DNA of 64,000 nt from WHSW01 sp963821345 (GTDB lineage: Bacteria; Actinomycetota; Thermoleophilia; Solirubrobacterales; 70-9). The position numbers and the translations under genes were made by a program. The notes under the pieces were generated by a model, which saw only the letters and a program-made list of their open reading frames with translations, had not been told where the DNA came from and searched no databases. The DNA lies in the NCBI GenBank assembly GCA_963821345.1, contig CAWGDM010000001.1, positions 62,001 to 126,000 on the forward strand, given 5' to 3'. Shown here one piece after another: positions 1 through 7,091 of the stretch. Position 1 is the first letter of the stretch, and every line of letters starts with the position of its first letter.

Positions 1-969
1 GGTGATGAAGGCGACGACCGCGAACAGGGCGAGCATCGGCAGCATCCCGAAGCCGGCCTTGAGCGCCGAGAAGCCGAGCACCTTCTCGAGCATCTGCGGG
101 ACGTAGAGGATGATCGAGAAGAAGACCGCCGACAGCATCAGCACGGTCAGGCAGGCGGCGCGGAAGCTGCGGTTGGAGATCACGTCGGGCGGGATCAGCG
201 CCGCCTCGCCGACCCGGCGCTCGATCCGCAGGAAGGCGACCAGCAGGGCGACGCCGAGCGCGAACATCGCCAGCACGCGGATGTCGGTCCAGCCCCAGTC
301 GACGGCCTGATCGAGGCCGAGCAGGATCGCCACCAGGCCGCCCGAGACGGTGGCGATCCCGGCGTAGTCGATCCGGCGCTCGGTCGCTTCGACCGGCGGC
401 TGGTGGACGAACTTGGCGGTCGCCAGGGTGGCGAACAGGGCGATCGGCAGGTTGACCCAGAAGATCGCCCGCCAGCTGAACTCGTCGGTCAGCACCCCGC
501 CGAGCAGCGGCCCGATCGCGTTGCCGATCCCGGCGATGCCGAGCACCAGGCCGCCGGCGAGGCCGGCGCGCTCGGCCGGCAGGGCGGCGAACGTCATCCC
601 GAGCACGGCGGGCCACATCAGCGCGCCGCCGATGCCCATCCCGACCCGGGCGCCGATCAGGACGTCGGCGCTCGGGGCGAGCGCGCCGAGCGCCGAGAAG
701 GCGGCGAAGAAGGCGGTGCCGATGAAGAAGATCTTCCGCCGGCCGAGCATGTCCGCGAGCCGGCCGCCGGTCACCAGGCCCATGCCGAAGACGAGCACGT
801 AGGCGTTGACCGTCCACTGGATCGTGCCGACGTCGACGTCGAAGTCCTGCTCCATCGCCGGCAGGGCGACGTTGAGCGCGGTGAAGTCGTTGGCGATCAC
901 GATCACGCCAAGCCCCATCGCGAAGAGGGCAAGTTTCGTCCCTCTGTCCAGGGCTTGAGGGGCCGCCAT
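1..969 (-). CDS. MFS drug/multidrug exporter, EmrB/QacA-like (3' part cut by window edge)
   Basis: The minus frame opens with ATG at 969 and stays open to base 1, giving 323 residues of an unfinished protein. The translation is a chain of hydrophobic helices with the usual major-facilitator features: a Met-rich first helix (LALFAMGLGVIVIANDF), then TIQWTVNAYVLVFGMGL and the A-loop motif GRLADMLGRRK near residue 70, then GARVGMGIGGALMWPAVLG. This pattern is typical of 14-helix proton-driven drug exporters of the DHA2 group in the cytoplasmic membrane. The substrate cannot be read from sequence. It is divergent from the membrane protein starting at 1047, with about 75 bp between the two starts, so the promoters must be close together. 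Confidence 0.85.
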   Translation of the reverse strand, partial: MAAPQALDRGTKLALFAMGLGVIVIANDFTALNVALPAMEQDFDVDVGTIQWTVNAYVLVFGMGLVTGGRLADMLGRRKIFFIGTAFFAAFSALGALAPSADVLIGARVGMGIGGALMWPAVLGMTFAALPAERAGLAGGLVLGIAGIGNAIGPLLGGVLTDEFSWRAIFWVNLPIALFATLATAKFVHQPPVEATERRIDYAGIATVSGGLVAILLGLDQAVDWGWTDIRVLAMFALGVALLVAFLRIERRVGEAALIPPDVISNRSFRAACLTVLMLSAVFFSIILYVPQMLEKVLGFSALKAGFGMLPMLALFAVVAFIT

Positions 970-983
970 CGAATTGGACTCTA

Positions 984-1010
984 TTGGCGCCTAACGGACG
1001 CCGATATACG
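984..1010 (+). promoter_or_regulatory. Possible sigma-70-type promoter for the DUF6159 gene
   Basis: TTGGCG at 984-989 and TATACG at 1005-1010 are separated by 15 bp, slightly short of the ideal 17. They lie in the only AT-richer part of the divergent gap, 37 bp before the ATG at 1047. Sequence resemblance only. Confidence 0.3.
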
Positions 1011-1046
1011 CTGCGACAGACGTCCAAAGCCGAAGGAGAGACACCG

Positions 1047-1886
1047 ATGAGCAGGTTCAAGCAGGGCTGGGAGCTGACCAAGAAGAGCTGGGCGCTGCTG
1101 CGCTCCCACAAGGAGCTTTTCCGGTTCCCGATCTACGGCGGGGTGCTGGCGATCGTGATCGTGCTGGTCACCGTCGGGCCGGGCATCTATCTGATCGACG
1201 ACGGGACCACCGTCCCGGGCGCGATCCTGGTCGCGATCGGCCTCTATCTGTCCTCGTTCGTCGCCGTCTACTTCGGCGTCGCGCTGGCGGCGACCGCGGA
1301 CAAGATCTTCCGCGGCGAGCAGGCGACGATCGCCGACGGCTTCGAGGTCGCCCGCTCGCGGATCGGCGCGATCGCCGGCTGGGCGGCGCTGGCGGCGCTG
1401 GTCGGGACGCTGATTTCGCTGATCCAGTCGAGCGGCTCGATCGGCGAGGCGATCATCGGCACGCTGATCGGGGCGGCGTGGAGCCTGATCACGTTCATGG
1501 CGGTTCCGGTGATCACCTTCGAGGGCACCGGTCCGTGGGCGACGCTGAAGCGCTCGACGAAGATCTTCAAGGACCGCTGGGCCGGCCAGGTGACCGGCAA
1601 CGTCGCGATCGGCGGCATCGTCGGCCTGCTCGGCGTTCTGCCCGCGGTGATCCTGGTCGCCGCCGGCGTCTACCTGTGGGTCTCCGACGATGGCGCCGGG
1701 GTGCAGACGGGCGCCGCGGCGCTGATCATCGTCGGCGTGATGCTGTTCGTGGTCTCGACCCTGATCATCCAGGCGATGCGCGGCGTCTTCGGGGTCGCCC
1801 TGTACCGCTTCGCCACCGGCGGCGAGCTGACCACCGGCTTCACCCAGGCCGATCTGGAGTCCGCGGTAAAGACGAAGCCGGCCTGA
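1047..1886 (+). CDS. DUF6159-family polytopic membrane protein
   Basis: A 279-residue protein. I chose ATG 1047 because a purine-rich GAAGGAGAG site (1032-1040) lies just upstream and the N-terminus then reads MSRFKQGWELTKKSWALLR, the start I associate with the DUF6159 family. The frame is open further upstream, but that extension has no family character. There are about six hydrophobic helices, for example around residues 27-50, 58-80, 105-130, 140-160 and 190-235. The Gly- and Ala-rich helices are interrupted by a soluble amphipathic stretch near TFEGTGPWATLKRSTKIFKDRW. The function of the family is unknown to me. It is divergent from the MFS gene and convergent with the phosphodiesterase. 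Confidence 0.8.
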   Translation: MSRFKQGWELTKKSWALLRSHKELFRFPIYGGVLAIVIVLVTVGPGIYLIDDGTTVPGAILVAIGLYLSSFVAVYFGVALAATADKIFRGEQATIADGFEVARSRIGAIAGWAALAALVGTLISLIQSSGSIGEAIIGTLIGAAWSLITFMAVPVITFEGTGPWATLKRSTKIFKDRWAGQVTGNVAIGGIVGLLGVLPAVILVAAGVYLWVSDDGAGVQTGAAALIIVGVMLFVVSTLIIQAMRGVFGVALYRFATGGELTTGFTQADLESAVKTKPA

Positions 1887-1930
1887 ACAACTCGCGCCAC
1901 GTCCTCGGCTTCGCCTCCGGGCGTGCGCGT

Positions 1931-2671
1931 CTAGTCCAATAACCGGGGGTCGTTGGTGCAGATGCCGTCGACCCCGATCCGCTGGAGCCGGGTGACGCGG
2001 TCGGCGTCGTCGACGGTCCAGGCGATCACCTGAACGCCGGCGTCGTGGGCGGCGGCGACCGTCCGGGCGGTGATCAGCGGGTGGTAGATCCACACGGCCC
2101 AGACGCCGAGCTGCGGCGCGCGGCGGCGGACCAGCGACGGCAGGCGGGTGCGAAGCGAGGCGGAGCCGGCGATGAACACCGGGCGCAGCCAGGGGCTCGC
2201 CGACCAGTCGCGGCTCACCTTCGGCAGCGTCCAGCCGCGCTCGAGGTCGGGTGCGTGGTCGCGCAGGTACTCGAGCGAGCCGATTTCCATCGTCGAGACC
2301 ATCGCCCGCGCGGTCAGCCCGCGCTCGGCGACGGCCGCCACGACCTCGTCCTCACGGCCGGCGACCTTGAGGTCGAGGTCGAAGCGCAACCCGTCGAGCG
2401 GCGGCGCGGCGAGCGCGTCGAGCGCCTCGGCAAGGGTCATCGGCTCGCGGCGGGCGGCGTCGCCCCAATCATGCGCGATGAGCAGCGGCTCGGTTGCGGC
2501 CGCCGGCCCGGCCGGCGCCTTGCGCCAGTCCTCGGCGCGGTCGAAGTCCGAGCGCGGGCGCAGGACGTCGAGCTCGATCGCATCGACGCCCGCCTCGGCG
2601 GCGGCGGCGAAGCTCTCCAGGGTGTTGCCCTGGACGAGCGCGTCGGCGCCCTTGTGGCCGATCCTCAGCAT
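1931..2671 (-). CDS. Glycerophosphodiester phosphodiesterase (GDPD/UgpQ family)
   Basis: A 246-residue protein that should hydrolyse glycerophosphodiesters from lipid turnover to glycerol-3-phosphate plus an alcohol. I chose ATG 2671 because the protein then begins MLRIGHKGADALVQGNTLES, matching the N-terminal catalytic strand of the family: His at residue 5, the N-T-xx-F motif, and then GVDAIELDV, which carries the metal-ligand Glu/Asp pair. A second conserved His lies in LLIAHDWGD. The C-terminal part, VIAWTVDDADRVTRLQRIGVDGICTNDP, is the classic end of the TIM barrel with its Trp-Thr-Val-Asp strand. The length is normal for the cytoplasmic type and there is no signal peptide. Convergent with the DUF6159 gene. 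Confidence 0.9.
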   Translation of the reverse strand: MLRIGHKGADALVQGNTLESFAAAAEAGVDAIELDVLRPRSDFDRAEDWRKAPAGPAAATEPLLIAHDWGDAARREPMTLAEALDALAAPPLDGLRFDLDLKVAGREDEVVAAVAERGLTARAMVSTMEIGSLEYLRDHAPDLERGWTLPKVSRDWSASPWLRPVFIAGSASLRTRLPSLVRRRAPQLGVWAVWIYHPLITARTVAAAHDAGVQVIAWTVDDADRVTRLQRIGVDGICTNDPRLLD

Positions 2672-2726
2672 CGCGGCAGCGTAGCCACGGCGGTCAGCCG
2701 CAACCGGCGCGCACAACCCGTTTAGC

Positions 2727-2933
2727 TCAGGCGGACGTGTCGTATGGGCGAACCGTCTTGATGTGAGCGGCGTTGATCCGACGCTCCCGACCGCCAGGGC
2801 CATGCACGCGGATCAACGGGACGCGTCCCGTGCGCAGGTCGCCGATTGCCCGATCAATCTCGTCAACGGTGTCTTGTACCTCCAGCTCGTCGCCGTCGAT
2901 GAATTCGATCACCGATTCGATTTGCCCTGCCAC
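2727..2933 (-). CDS. Small conserved-looking hypothetical protein
   Basis: A 68-residue protein from GTG 2933, with a GGAG-like site about 5 nt before it. The open frame extends upstream to 3161, but that part is low-complexity Arg/Pro and is antisense to the next gene, so I exclude it. The sequence is acidic, then basic: VIEFIDGDELEVQDTVDEID, then RVHGPGGRERRINAAHIKTVRPY. It looks like a compact beta-rich domain. I do not recognise a family, and no membrane segment is visible. Divergent from the DUF202 gene at 3008. Confidence 0.5.
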   Translation of the reverse strand: MAGQIESVIEFIDGDELEVQDTVDEIDRAIGDLRTGRVPLIRVHGPGGRERRINAAHIKTVRPYDTSA

Positions 2934-3007
2934 GACTCCGACCCTACACGGGGGCTGGGCGCCCCCTCGATTAGGCTCAAGCGGCGACGGGCAATCGAGG
3001 ACGTGCC

Positions 3008-3358
3008 GTGAACTCAACCGAGGAGCAAGAAGCAGCTCGCAGGAACCTTCTGATGGCCGGCGAACGGACCGAGCTTGCCTGGTGGCGCACAGGGCTCGCG
3101 GCCCTCGCGGTCGCCGTTGGGATCGGACGCTTGGCGCCCGAGCTCCAGGCGTCCGGGGCAACCTGGCCTTACGTTGTCGTCGGTATCGGCTTCGCGCTAT
3201 ATGGGATCGCGCTCTTCACCCAGGGAACGTTTCGTGGACGCCAGGAGGCCGGTGCGTCTGGTGGGGAAAAGCACCCGATGGACTGGCGCACGGCAGCTCT
3301 CGCGGCGGCCGGCCCGGTGCTCGGGCTCGCAATCATCGGTCTCATAGCGCTGCCGTGA
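3008..3358 (+). CDS. DUF202/YidH-family small membrane protein
   Basis: A 116-residue protein starting at GTG 3008. The N-terminal block RNLLMAGERTELAWWRTGLA matches the DUF202 signature (an N-terminal E-R-T-x-L-A-W-x-R-T motif), followed by three hydrophobic helices at about residues 28-45, 54-72 and 95-115. DUF202 proteins are inner-membrane proteins of unclear function, some fused to SPX or VTC polyphosphate domains; this one is stand-alone. It is the last gene before the left end of the integrated element at 3407. Confidence 0.85.
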   Translation: MNSTEEQEAARRNLLMAGERTELAWWRTGLAALAVAVGIGRLAPELQASGATWPYVVVGIGFALYGIALFTQGTFRGRQEAGASGGEKHPMDWRTAALAAAGPVLGLAIIGLIALP

Positions 3359-3406
3359 GGGCCAAGCGCGAGGACTCGGATTTCCAAGGCTCGGCCGTCG
3401 GTCTGC

Positions 3407-3422
3407 GCTAGAAGAGCTGGTT
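3407..3422. repeat. Putative attL core (16-bp copy of the prs 3' end)
   Basis: gctagaagagctggtt is repeated exactly at 7076-7091, where it encodes the final Asn-Gln-Leu-Phe-stop of prs on the minus strand. Here it lies outside any gene, directly after the DUF202 gene. Identity ends abruptly on both sides of the 16 bp, as expected for a recombination core. Confidence 0.7.
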
Positions 3423-3538
3423 TTGCCGCCCCCGTCTGGCCTAATCGACTCGATTCCGGAATTCCCTGCTAATCGTGGGAATCGGGCCACGTGGCCGTCT
3501 CGCTGAGACGTCCCAATTCCGGTTATTCCGGCCCCGTT

Positions 3539-3561
3539 GGGTTGCAATCGGGTTGCAGTTT
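3539..3561. repeat. Left arm-type repeat of the element
   Basis: A 23-bp sequence that matches 7022-7044 in the same orientation at 22 of 23 positions; the shared core is gcaatcgggttgcagttt. Inside it the 8-mer gggttgca occurs twice, 3 bp apart. Its place just inside each end of the element fits an integrase arm or accessory binding site, but this is inference. Confidence 0.55.
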
Positions 3562-3595
3562 TCAGTGTCCCGGACCCGTGGCATGATCGCGCCCT

Positions 3596-3960
3596 GTGAC
3601 GCCGCCAAAGACGCTGAGAGCCGAGCTCGTAGCTGCGCGGCGCTCGGGTATCGACTTCGGCGCGGCGTGGTCAGCGGCGCTCACAGCGGCTCTACGGCGT
3701 TGTGACGAGCGGGGCGGAGTGGGCACTGGCCCTGGCCGACACTCAAGCGGCGTGGTCGGCCGCGTATCTCGCCGAGCCGGCGGGGCGGGCTGAGCGGGCG
3801 CTGGCCCTGGTTGGATCTGACCCCGAGCGAACCGTTCCTATCGACGGCCGGATCTGCGGCGTTTGCGGTGAACCGCTCGAGCCCACCCCGGCACCGCGCC
3901 GCTCGTTTCTGCTCTCGCGTGTGCCAGCGGGCGGCTCATGGCCGGCGCGCAGCGGCGTAG
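3596..3960 (+). pseudogene. Frameshifted small gene with a C-terminal Cys pair motif (element cargo)
   Basis: Translation begins at GTG 3596 with TPPKTLRAELVAARRSGIDF and continues, after a frame change near 3690, as SGAEWALALADTQAAWSAAY. It reaches a zinc-finger-like end, ICGVCGEPLEPTP, then RSFCSRVCQRAAHGRRAAA with TAG at 3958-3960. The last part needs removal of one T from the TTT at about 3907. The pattern CxxC plus CSxxCxxAA-R resembles short Zn-binding proteins often carried near integrases in actinobacterial islands, but I cannot name a family. The two frame changes may be decay or sequencing error. Confidence 0.5.
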
Positions 3961-3975
3961 CGGCGAAATCTCAAT

Positions 3976-4473
3976 TTAGGGCGCGAACGTGCCCTCACCG
4001 TCGCACGCTTCGCAGGTCAGCGCTATGCCGTCGTGCCCGTCTATGGGCTCGTCGAACGCCCTCCAGCGCTCGCCGGACCCGTCGCAGATGGGGCACTCCC
4101 AACCGAGTACTCGCGCGAGCGACAACTCGGCCCACGGCTCGCCGGGAAACCGGCCGAACCGACTCGGAAGGTCCTCCAAGTTGTCATCGGCGGCAATGTG
4201 AATCAACCTCTCCCGGGCGCTCGGGTACCACGCTTTTTTTGCGTCTTTCTTGGCGCGAGCCCGAAGCGCGCTTCGCAGGTACCACTGGAATTCGTGCTCA
4301 GCCTCGGCTCGGGCAGCCTCGAGACTTTTTTTCTGGCCGCGCTTACGTTTGGACTGAGCTGCGAGCCATGCGCGGTGTTGGGCTCGACCAACATGGGCGC
4401 GCTCGTACTCGTAGAGGACGGCCTCTACCGCCTCGGCTTGCTCGACCTCCGAGAGTTCCTTGAACCGGCGCAC
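3976..4473 (-). CDS. Hypothetical protein with C-terminal CxxC pairs (element cargo)
   Basis: A 165-residue frame from GTG 4473. The N-terminal half is highly charged and probably helical (ELSEVEQAEAVEAVLYEYER, then SKRKRGQKKSLEAARAEAEH). The C-terminus has two Cys pairs, ECPICDGSGERW and TCEACDGEGTF, in a DnaJ-like CxxCxGxG style, so a zinc site is likely. The whole family is unknown to me. It is the only long uninterrupted gene in the element and runs opposite to the integrase. A tandem pair of the 220-bp repeat units lies immediately upstream of its start. Confidence 0.6.
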   Translation of the reverse strand: MRRFKELSEVEQAEAVEAVLYEYERAHVGRAQHRAWLAAQSKRKRGQKKSLEAARAEAEHEFQWYLRSALRARAKKDAKKAWYPSARERLIHIAADDNLEDLPSRFGRFPGEPWAELSLARVLGWECPICDGSGERWRAFDEPIDGHDGIALTCEACDGEGTFAP

Positions 4474-4534
4474 CGGGCGACTCTATGACGAAACACTCGC
4501 GGGGCCGCCCTGGACGGTGCGGTCCCGCCCACGA

Positions 4535-4710
4535 CGCGCTAGGCGGCGGTCTATTCGTCCACATGCAGCAAAAACGGCGCTGGCGGTCGTTGATCGACCA
4601 GTAGGCGGGAACGCGCCAAACCCAGTCGGTGTCTCAGGTGCCACCGGCCGCGGCGAGTCCCTGTCGGGAGACGGATTGTTGGGTCCTTCCCTCGGTCCGG
4701 TCCGTCTCCC
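4535..4710. repeat. Hairpin repeat unit A (non-coding, element)
   Basis: The first of two tandem diverged units with a 220-bp period. Conserved blocks are cgcgctaggcggcg (4535-4548), atgcagcaaaaac (4563-4575), taggcgggaac (4602-4612) and a hairpin with the 10-bp stem gggagacgga/tccgtctccc (4666-4710). Three of the four blocks recur exactly 220 bp downstream. I see no credible coding frame through it; the stretch 4474-4994 holds only these units. Confidence 0.6.
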
Positions 4711-4754
4711 TGCCGGCTTCCGTTTCCGTCGCCCAGCGGCGTCGTTTTGTGAGC

Positions 4755-4926
4755 CGCGCTGGGCGGCGAGCTTTGGGCGCATATGCAGCAAAAACACGCC
4801 GCAGGAGTACCGTAGTTAGGCGGGAACCGCCCCCAAACGGCCGGTATCCCCTTACCTATCGGCCCTGGGGCGCGACCCGTCAGTTGGGAGACGGATCGGT
4901 GTTACCCCCCGATCGGTCCGTCTCCC
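4755..4926. repeat. Hairpin repeat unit B (non-coding, element)
   Basis: The second copy: cgcgctgggcggcg (4755-4768), atgcagcaaaaac (4783-4795, identical to unit A), taggcgggaac (4817-4827) and the hairpin gggagacgga/tccgtctccc (4886-4926), here with an extra inner tcgg/ccga pairing. The conserved stem with a changing loop suggests selection on structure rather than on protein. Confidence 0.6.
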
Positions 4927-4994
4927 TGTTCGTTTCTGGTCATGCCGCCACCCAGGCAGGTGCAGGACGGGGGCGGCGCGGGGGTAAACGTCGT

Positions 4995-5180
4995 TCAGAT
5001 TCTGGGCCGACCGCGACCATCTGGGACGTCGATGTGGCGGTCCGAGCCCGCGTAGTCGACCTCATTCATCCTTCCGCCGCGAATAGCGGCGTCCTTGGCT
5101 GCCAGCTTCTCGACCTTCCGCGCTCGCTTATCGTTCCGGCGCTTCCGTCGATCCTCCCGCCACTGTGCGAACGCACTCAT
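4995..5180 (-). CDS. Small basic hypothetical protein (element cargo)
   Basis: A 61-residue protein from ATG 5180 with an AAGGGG-type ribosome site 7 nt upstream. The frame is open upstream to 5279, but that part lacks a ribosome site. The N-terminal 35 residues are strongly basic and helical (QWREDRRKRRNDKRARKVEK), and the tail is GSDRHIDVPDGRGRPRI. No family is recognised; nucleic-acid binding is possible from charge alone. Repeat unit C lies directly upstream of the start, as units A and B lie upstream of the other minus-strand gene. Confidence 0.45.
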   Translation of the reverse strand: MSAFAQWREDRRKRRNDKRARKVEKLAAKDAAIRGGRMNEVDYAGSDRHIDVPDGRGRPRI

Positions 5181-5281
5181 GGTGAGCCCCTTCTCGGTGG
5201 TTGGCCCTCCGACCGTATCCGGTGGCGTCCGGGGGGTCAATGGACGGCGGTAACGGCGATTCGTCAACTCGGCCCCCACAA

Positions 5282-5384
5282 CGCGCTAGACGGTGGTCCC
5301 GGGCGTCCGTGGTGACAAAAACGGCCCCTAGCAGCCGTTATTGCAATGCCGGAGGGACGGGCCGTCCATGAGGTTCGTCCCTCC
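5282..5384. repeat. Hairpin repeat unit C (shorter relative of A and B)
   Basis: It shares cgcgctagacggtgg (5282-5296) and caaaaacggc (5316-5325), with the same 34-bp offset between the two blocks as in unit A. It then has its own hairpin, ggagggacg/cgtccctcc (5351-5384). On the minus strand the sequence AACGGC-loop-GCCGTT followed by TTTG (about 5317-5340) could act as a terminator. No credible coding frame is seen across 5181-5461. Confidence 0.5.
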
Positions 5385-5461
5385 GCGTCCAAAACCTTAA
5401 CGGCCGTCCCCTGGAGTTGGAAGAATCGCATTTGGCTGCACGTTTGCCACTCGTGAACGCG

Positions 5462-5644
5462 ATGACGTGTCACCACTGCGGCGCTCCGGTCGAGCCGGAG
5501 AGCTTCGACCTGCAGTGCTGGGTGGCGCTCGACGACCGCGAGGACGGCTGGGCGCTCTATGTCTGCCCGGCCTGCCAGACGGCTCGGGCTACCTGTCAGG
5601 CGGCGGTGGGAGAGGTTGCGGAGGTCCGAGAACTTCGCGGGTGA
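5462..5644 (+). CDS. Small zinc-ribbon-like protein (element cargo)
   Basis: A 60-residue protein from ATG 5462. Two Cys pairs, CHHCGAPVEP at residues 3-6 and VCPACQTA near residue 37, are spaced as in a zinc ribbon, with a Trp-rich middle (CWVALDDREDGWALYVC). This is the usual form of small accessory proteins near phage or island integrases, and it precedes the integrase remnant on the same strand. A specific function cannot be assigned. The frame is open 15 codons further upstream without a better start. Confidence 0.55.
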   Translation: MTCHHCGAPVEPESFDLQCWVALDDREDGWALYVCPACQTARATCQAAVGEVAEVRELRG

Positions 5645-5794
5645 CAGCGCCCAGGGATTCCCCCAGGCGTCACGTAAGCCGCCTCGCAAACGCGCCGGTG
5701 GAGCTCGACAGCGGCCTCGTCGGTGTGCTCGATGCCGGTGTTGATGTCCCGCCACCGGCGGCGCTCGCCAAGGGCGGCAATTTCCTCGTCATAG

Positions 5795-6822
5795 ATCAGG
5801 TCGAGCTCGGCGCGGCGTAAGGACGCCGAGCGAGCACTGACCGAGATCCTCGGCCAGCTGGACTCGGCTTCCTACGTGGAACCGGGGAAGCTGACCGTCA
5901 AGCGGTTTTTGACCGACGAGTGGTTGCCAACGGTCGAGCGCACCTTGCGGGCCCTGAGCTATACGCAGTACGAGCAGGTAGTCCGGCTGCGGATCGTTCC
6001 CAACCTCGGCCATGTGCGGCTGCAGACACTCTCTCAGCGGGCCACGTCAACGCGGCCTATGCGCAGCTCGAGCGCGACGGGCTTTCGCCGTCCTCGCGGC
6101 GCCTTGCCCATGCGGTCCTACACCGCGCCCTGCGAGACGGGGTGAAGTGGGGCCGGGTTACCCGCAACGCCGCGGCCGCGGCCGACCCGCCGAGCAGGGG
6201 CACAAGCCGAGCGAGCGCGTGGACGGCTGCCGAGCTTCGCCGCTTCCTCGACCAGGTCGCCGACGACCGGCTCTTTGCGTTGTGGCGACTGGCGGCAACC
6301 ACCGGAATGCGTAGAGGAGAGCTCGCCGGGCTGACCTGGCGCTGTCTCGACCTCGACGGCGCCCGGCTCGAGGTCTCCCAGCAGCTTGTCCCGACCCGGG
6401 GGCGGCGTCAGCTTCGGCCCGCCGAAGTCGGCGCGTTCACGGCGCACGATCGCGCTCGATCCCGAGACGGTGGACGCGCTTCGCCGCCACCGTGAGACGC
6501 AGCTGCTCGAGCGCGACCTCGCCAGCGTGTCTACGTCGACCAGGACCTCGTCTTTGCCGACGAGCTCGGCGGCTCGATTCACCCGCAGCGGCTGAGCGAG
6601 TGGTTCAAACGCCACCGCAAGGCGGCCGGGATTCCGACCGGGACATTGCACGTCTTGCGACACACGGCCGCGACCTTGGCGCTGACCAACGGCGTCCCGC
6701 TGCATATCGTCGCGGCGAGGCTCGGCGACGACCCCAAGACGCTGATCTCGACCTATGCCCATTTGCTGCCGCAGAGCGACGAGCTGGCGGCCGAGCGGAT
6801 GGCGGCGGCGCTAAATGACTGA
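5795..6822 (+). pseudogene. Tyrosine site-specific integrase, truncated and frameshifted
   Basis: The family is clear although the frame changes several times. The core-binding part reads DAERALTEILGQLDSASYVE, then LTVKRFLTDEWLPTVERTLR. After a frame change near 6030 comes SAGHVNAAYAQLERDGLSPS and the catalytic block TTGMRRGELAGLTW with box-I Arg. After an extra base in the G-run near 6404 comes SARSRRTIALDPETVDALRR. After a lost base near 6522 comes VYVDQDLVFADELGGSIHPQ, then LHVLRHTAATLAL (H-xx-R) and the nucleophile in STYAHLLPQ, ending at TGA 6820-6822. The N-terminal arm-binding domain (about 55 residues in relatives) is missing; an in-frame stop lies at 5792. It was presumably responsible for insertion into prs. 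Confidence 0.85.
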
Positions 6823-6835
6823 CCAGGAAGCGAGC

Positions 6836-7027
6836 ATGGACGAGCGCAGAATCGTGATGTACATGGACATCACGGAAACGCCACCGGACCTCGAGGTTGG
6901 CGAGGTTCTCCCGGTGATTCGTGGCGGCGGGCCTCGCGACGGTGAGCTGATCGGGATGGCGACGGTTATCAGCACCGACGACGGCGTCGGTATCCACGTC
7001 GAACCCTCAGACGATCACGCCGGGTAG
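6836..7027 (+). CDS. Small acidic hypothetical protein after the integrase
   Basis: A 63-residue protein from ATG 6836, which has AGGA about 6 nt upstream. An alternative ATG at 6815 overlaps the integrase stop as ATGACTGA. The sequence is DERRIVMYMDITETPPDLEV, then GGGPRDGELIGMATVISTDD, a likely small beta domain with no Cys and no membrane segment. Family unknown. Its stop codon (7025-7027) falls inside the right arm-type repeat, so it is the last gene of the element. Close coupling to the integrase hints at an accessory role, but nothing proves it. Confidence 0.45.
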   Translation: MDERRIVMYMDITETPPDLEVGEVLPVIRGGGPRDGELIGMATVISTDDGVGIHVEPSDDHAG

Positions 7028-7044
7028 CAATCGGGTTGCAGTTT
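7022..7044. repeat. Right arm-type repeat of the element
   Basis: The second copy of the 23-bp repeat at 3539-3561 (one mismatch, t to a at 7026). It lies 31 bp inside the right attachment core and overlaps the stop codon of the small gene before it. Confidence 0.55.
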
Positions 7045-7075
7045 GGCCCGAAACCCGCATGGCTATGCGGGTGGG

Positions 7076-7091
7076 GCTAGAAGAGCTGGTT
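7076..7091. repeat. Putative attR core within the 3' end of prs
   Basis: Identical to 3407-3422. It overlaps the last four codons and the TAG of prs, so integration here restores the prs reading frame, a usual feature of gene-end attachment sites. Confidence 0.7.

Larger units (their letters stand above)
3407..7091. mobile_element. Decayed integrative element at the 3' end of prs
   Basis: A 3.7-kb block bounded by a 16-bp direct repeat, gctagaagagctggtt (3407-3422 and 7076-7091). The right copy is the last codons and stop of prs. Just inside both ends lies a near-identical 23-bp repeat. The block contains a tyrosine recombinase remnant oriented towards the right end, four or five very small genes (several with CxxC pairs) and a diverged repeat family, but no housekeeping gene. 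That is the architecture of a site-specific island in the 3' end of a conserved gene. The integrase lacks its N-terminus and is frameshifted, so the element is probably immobile. The boundaries are inferred from the repeats alone. Confidence 0.75.

Noticed and set aside
984..1046. Upstream TTG start at 984 for the DUF6159 protein
   Set aside because: The extension (APNGRRYTLRQTSKAEGET) has no family character, covers the probable promoter and would ignore the GAAGGAGAG ribosome site.
4483..4797. A 104-codon minus open frame between units A and B
   Set aside because: It runs through both hairpins, is Arg/Pro/Ser-rich and has no ribosome site; the repeat structure explains the sequence better.
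5645..5830. A minus-strand stretch that reads RRAELDLIYDEEIAALGERR and then NTGIEHTDEAAVELHRRVCE
   Set aside because: It looks protein-like and might be a remnant of another gene, but no start codon or complete frame can be drawn and it abuts the lost N-terminus of the integrase. Kept here only as a possible gene scrap.
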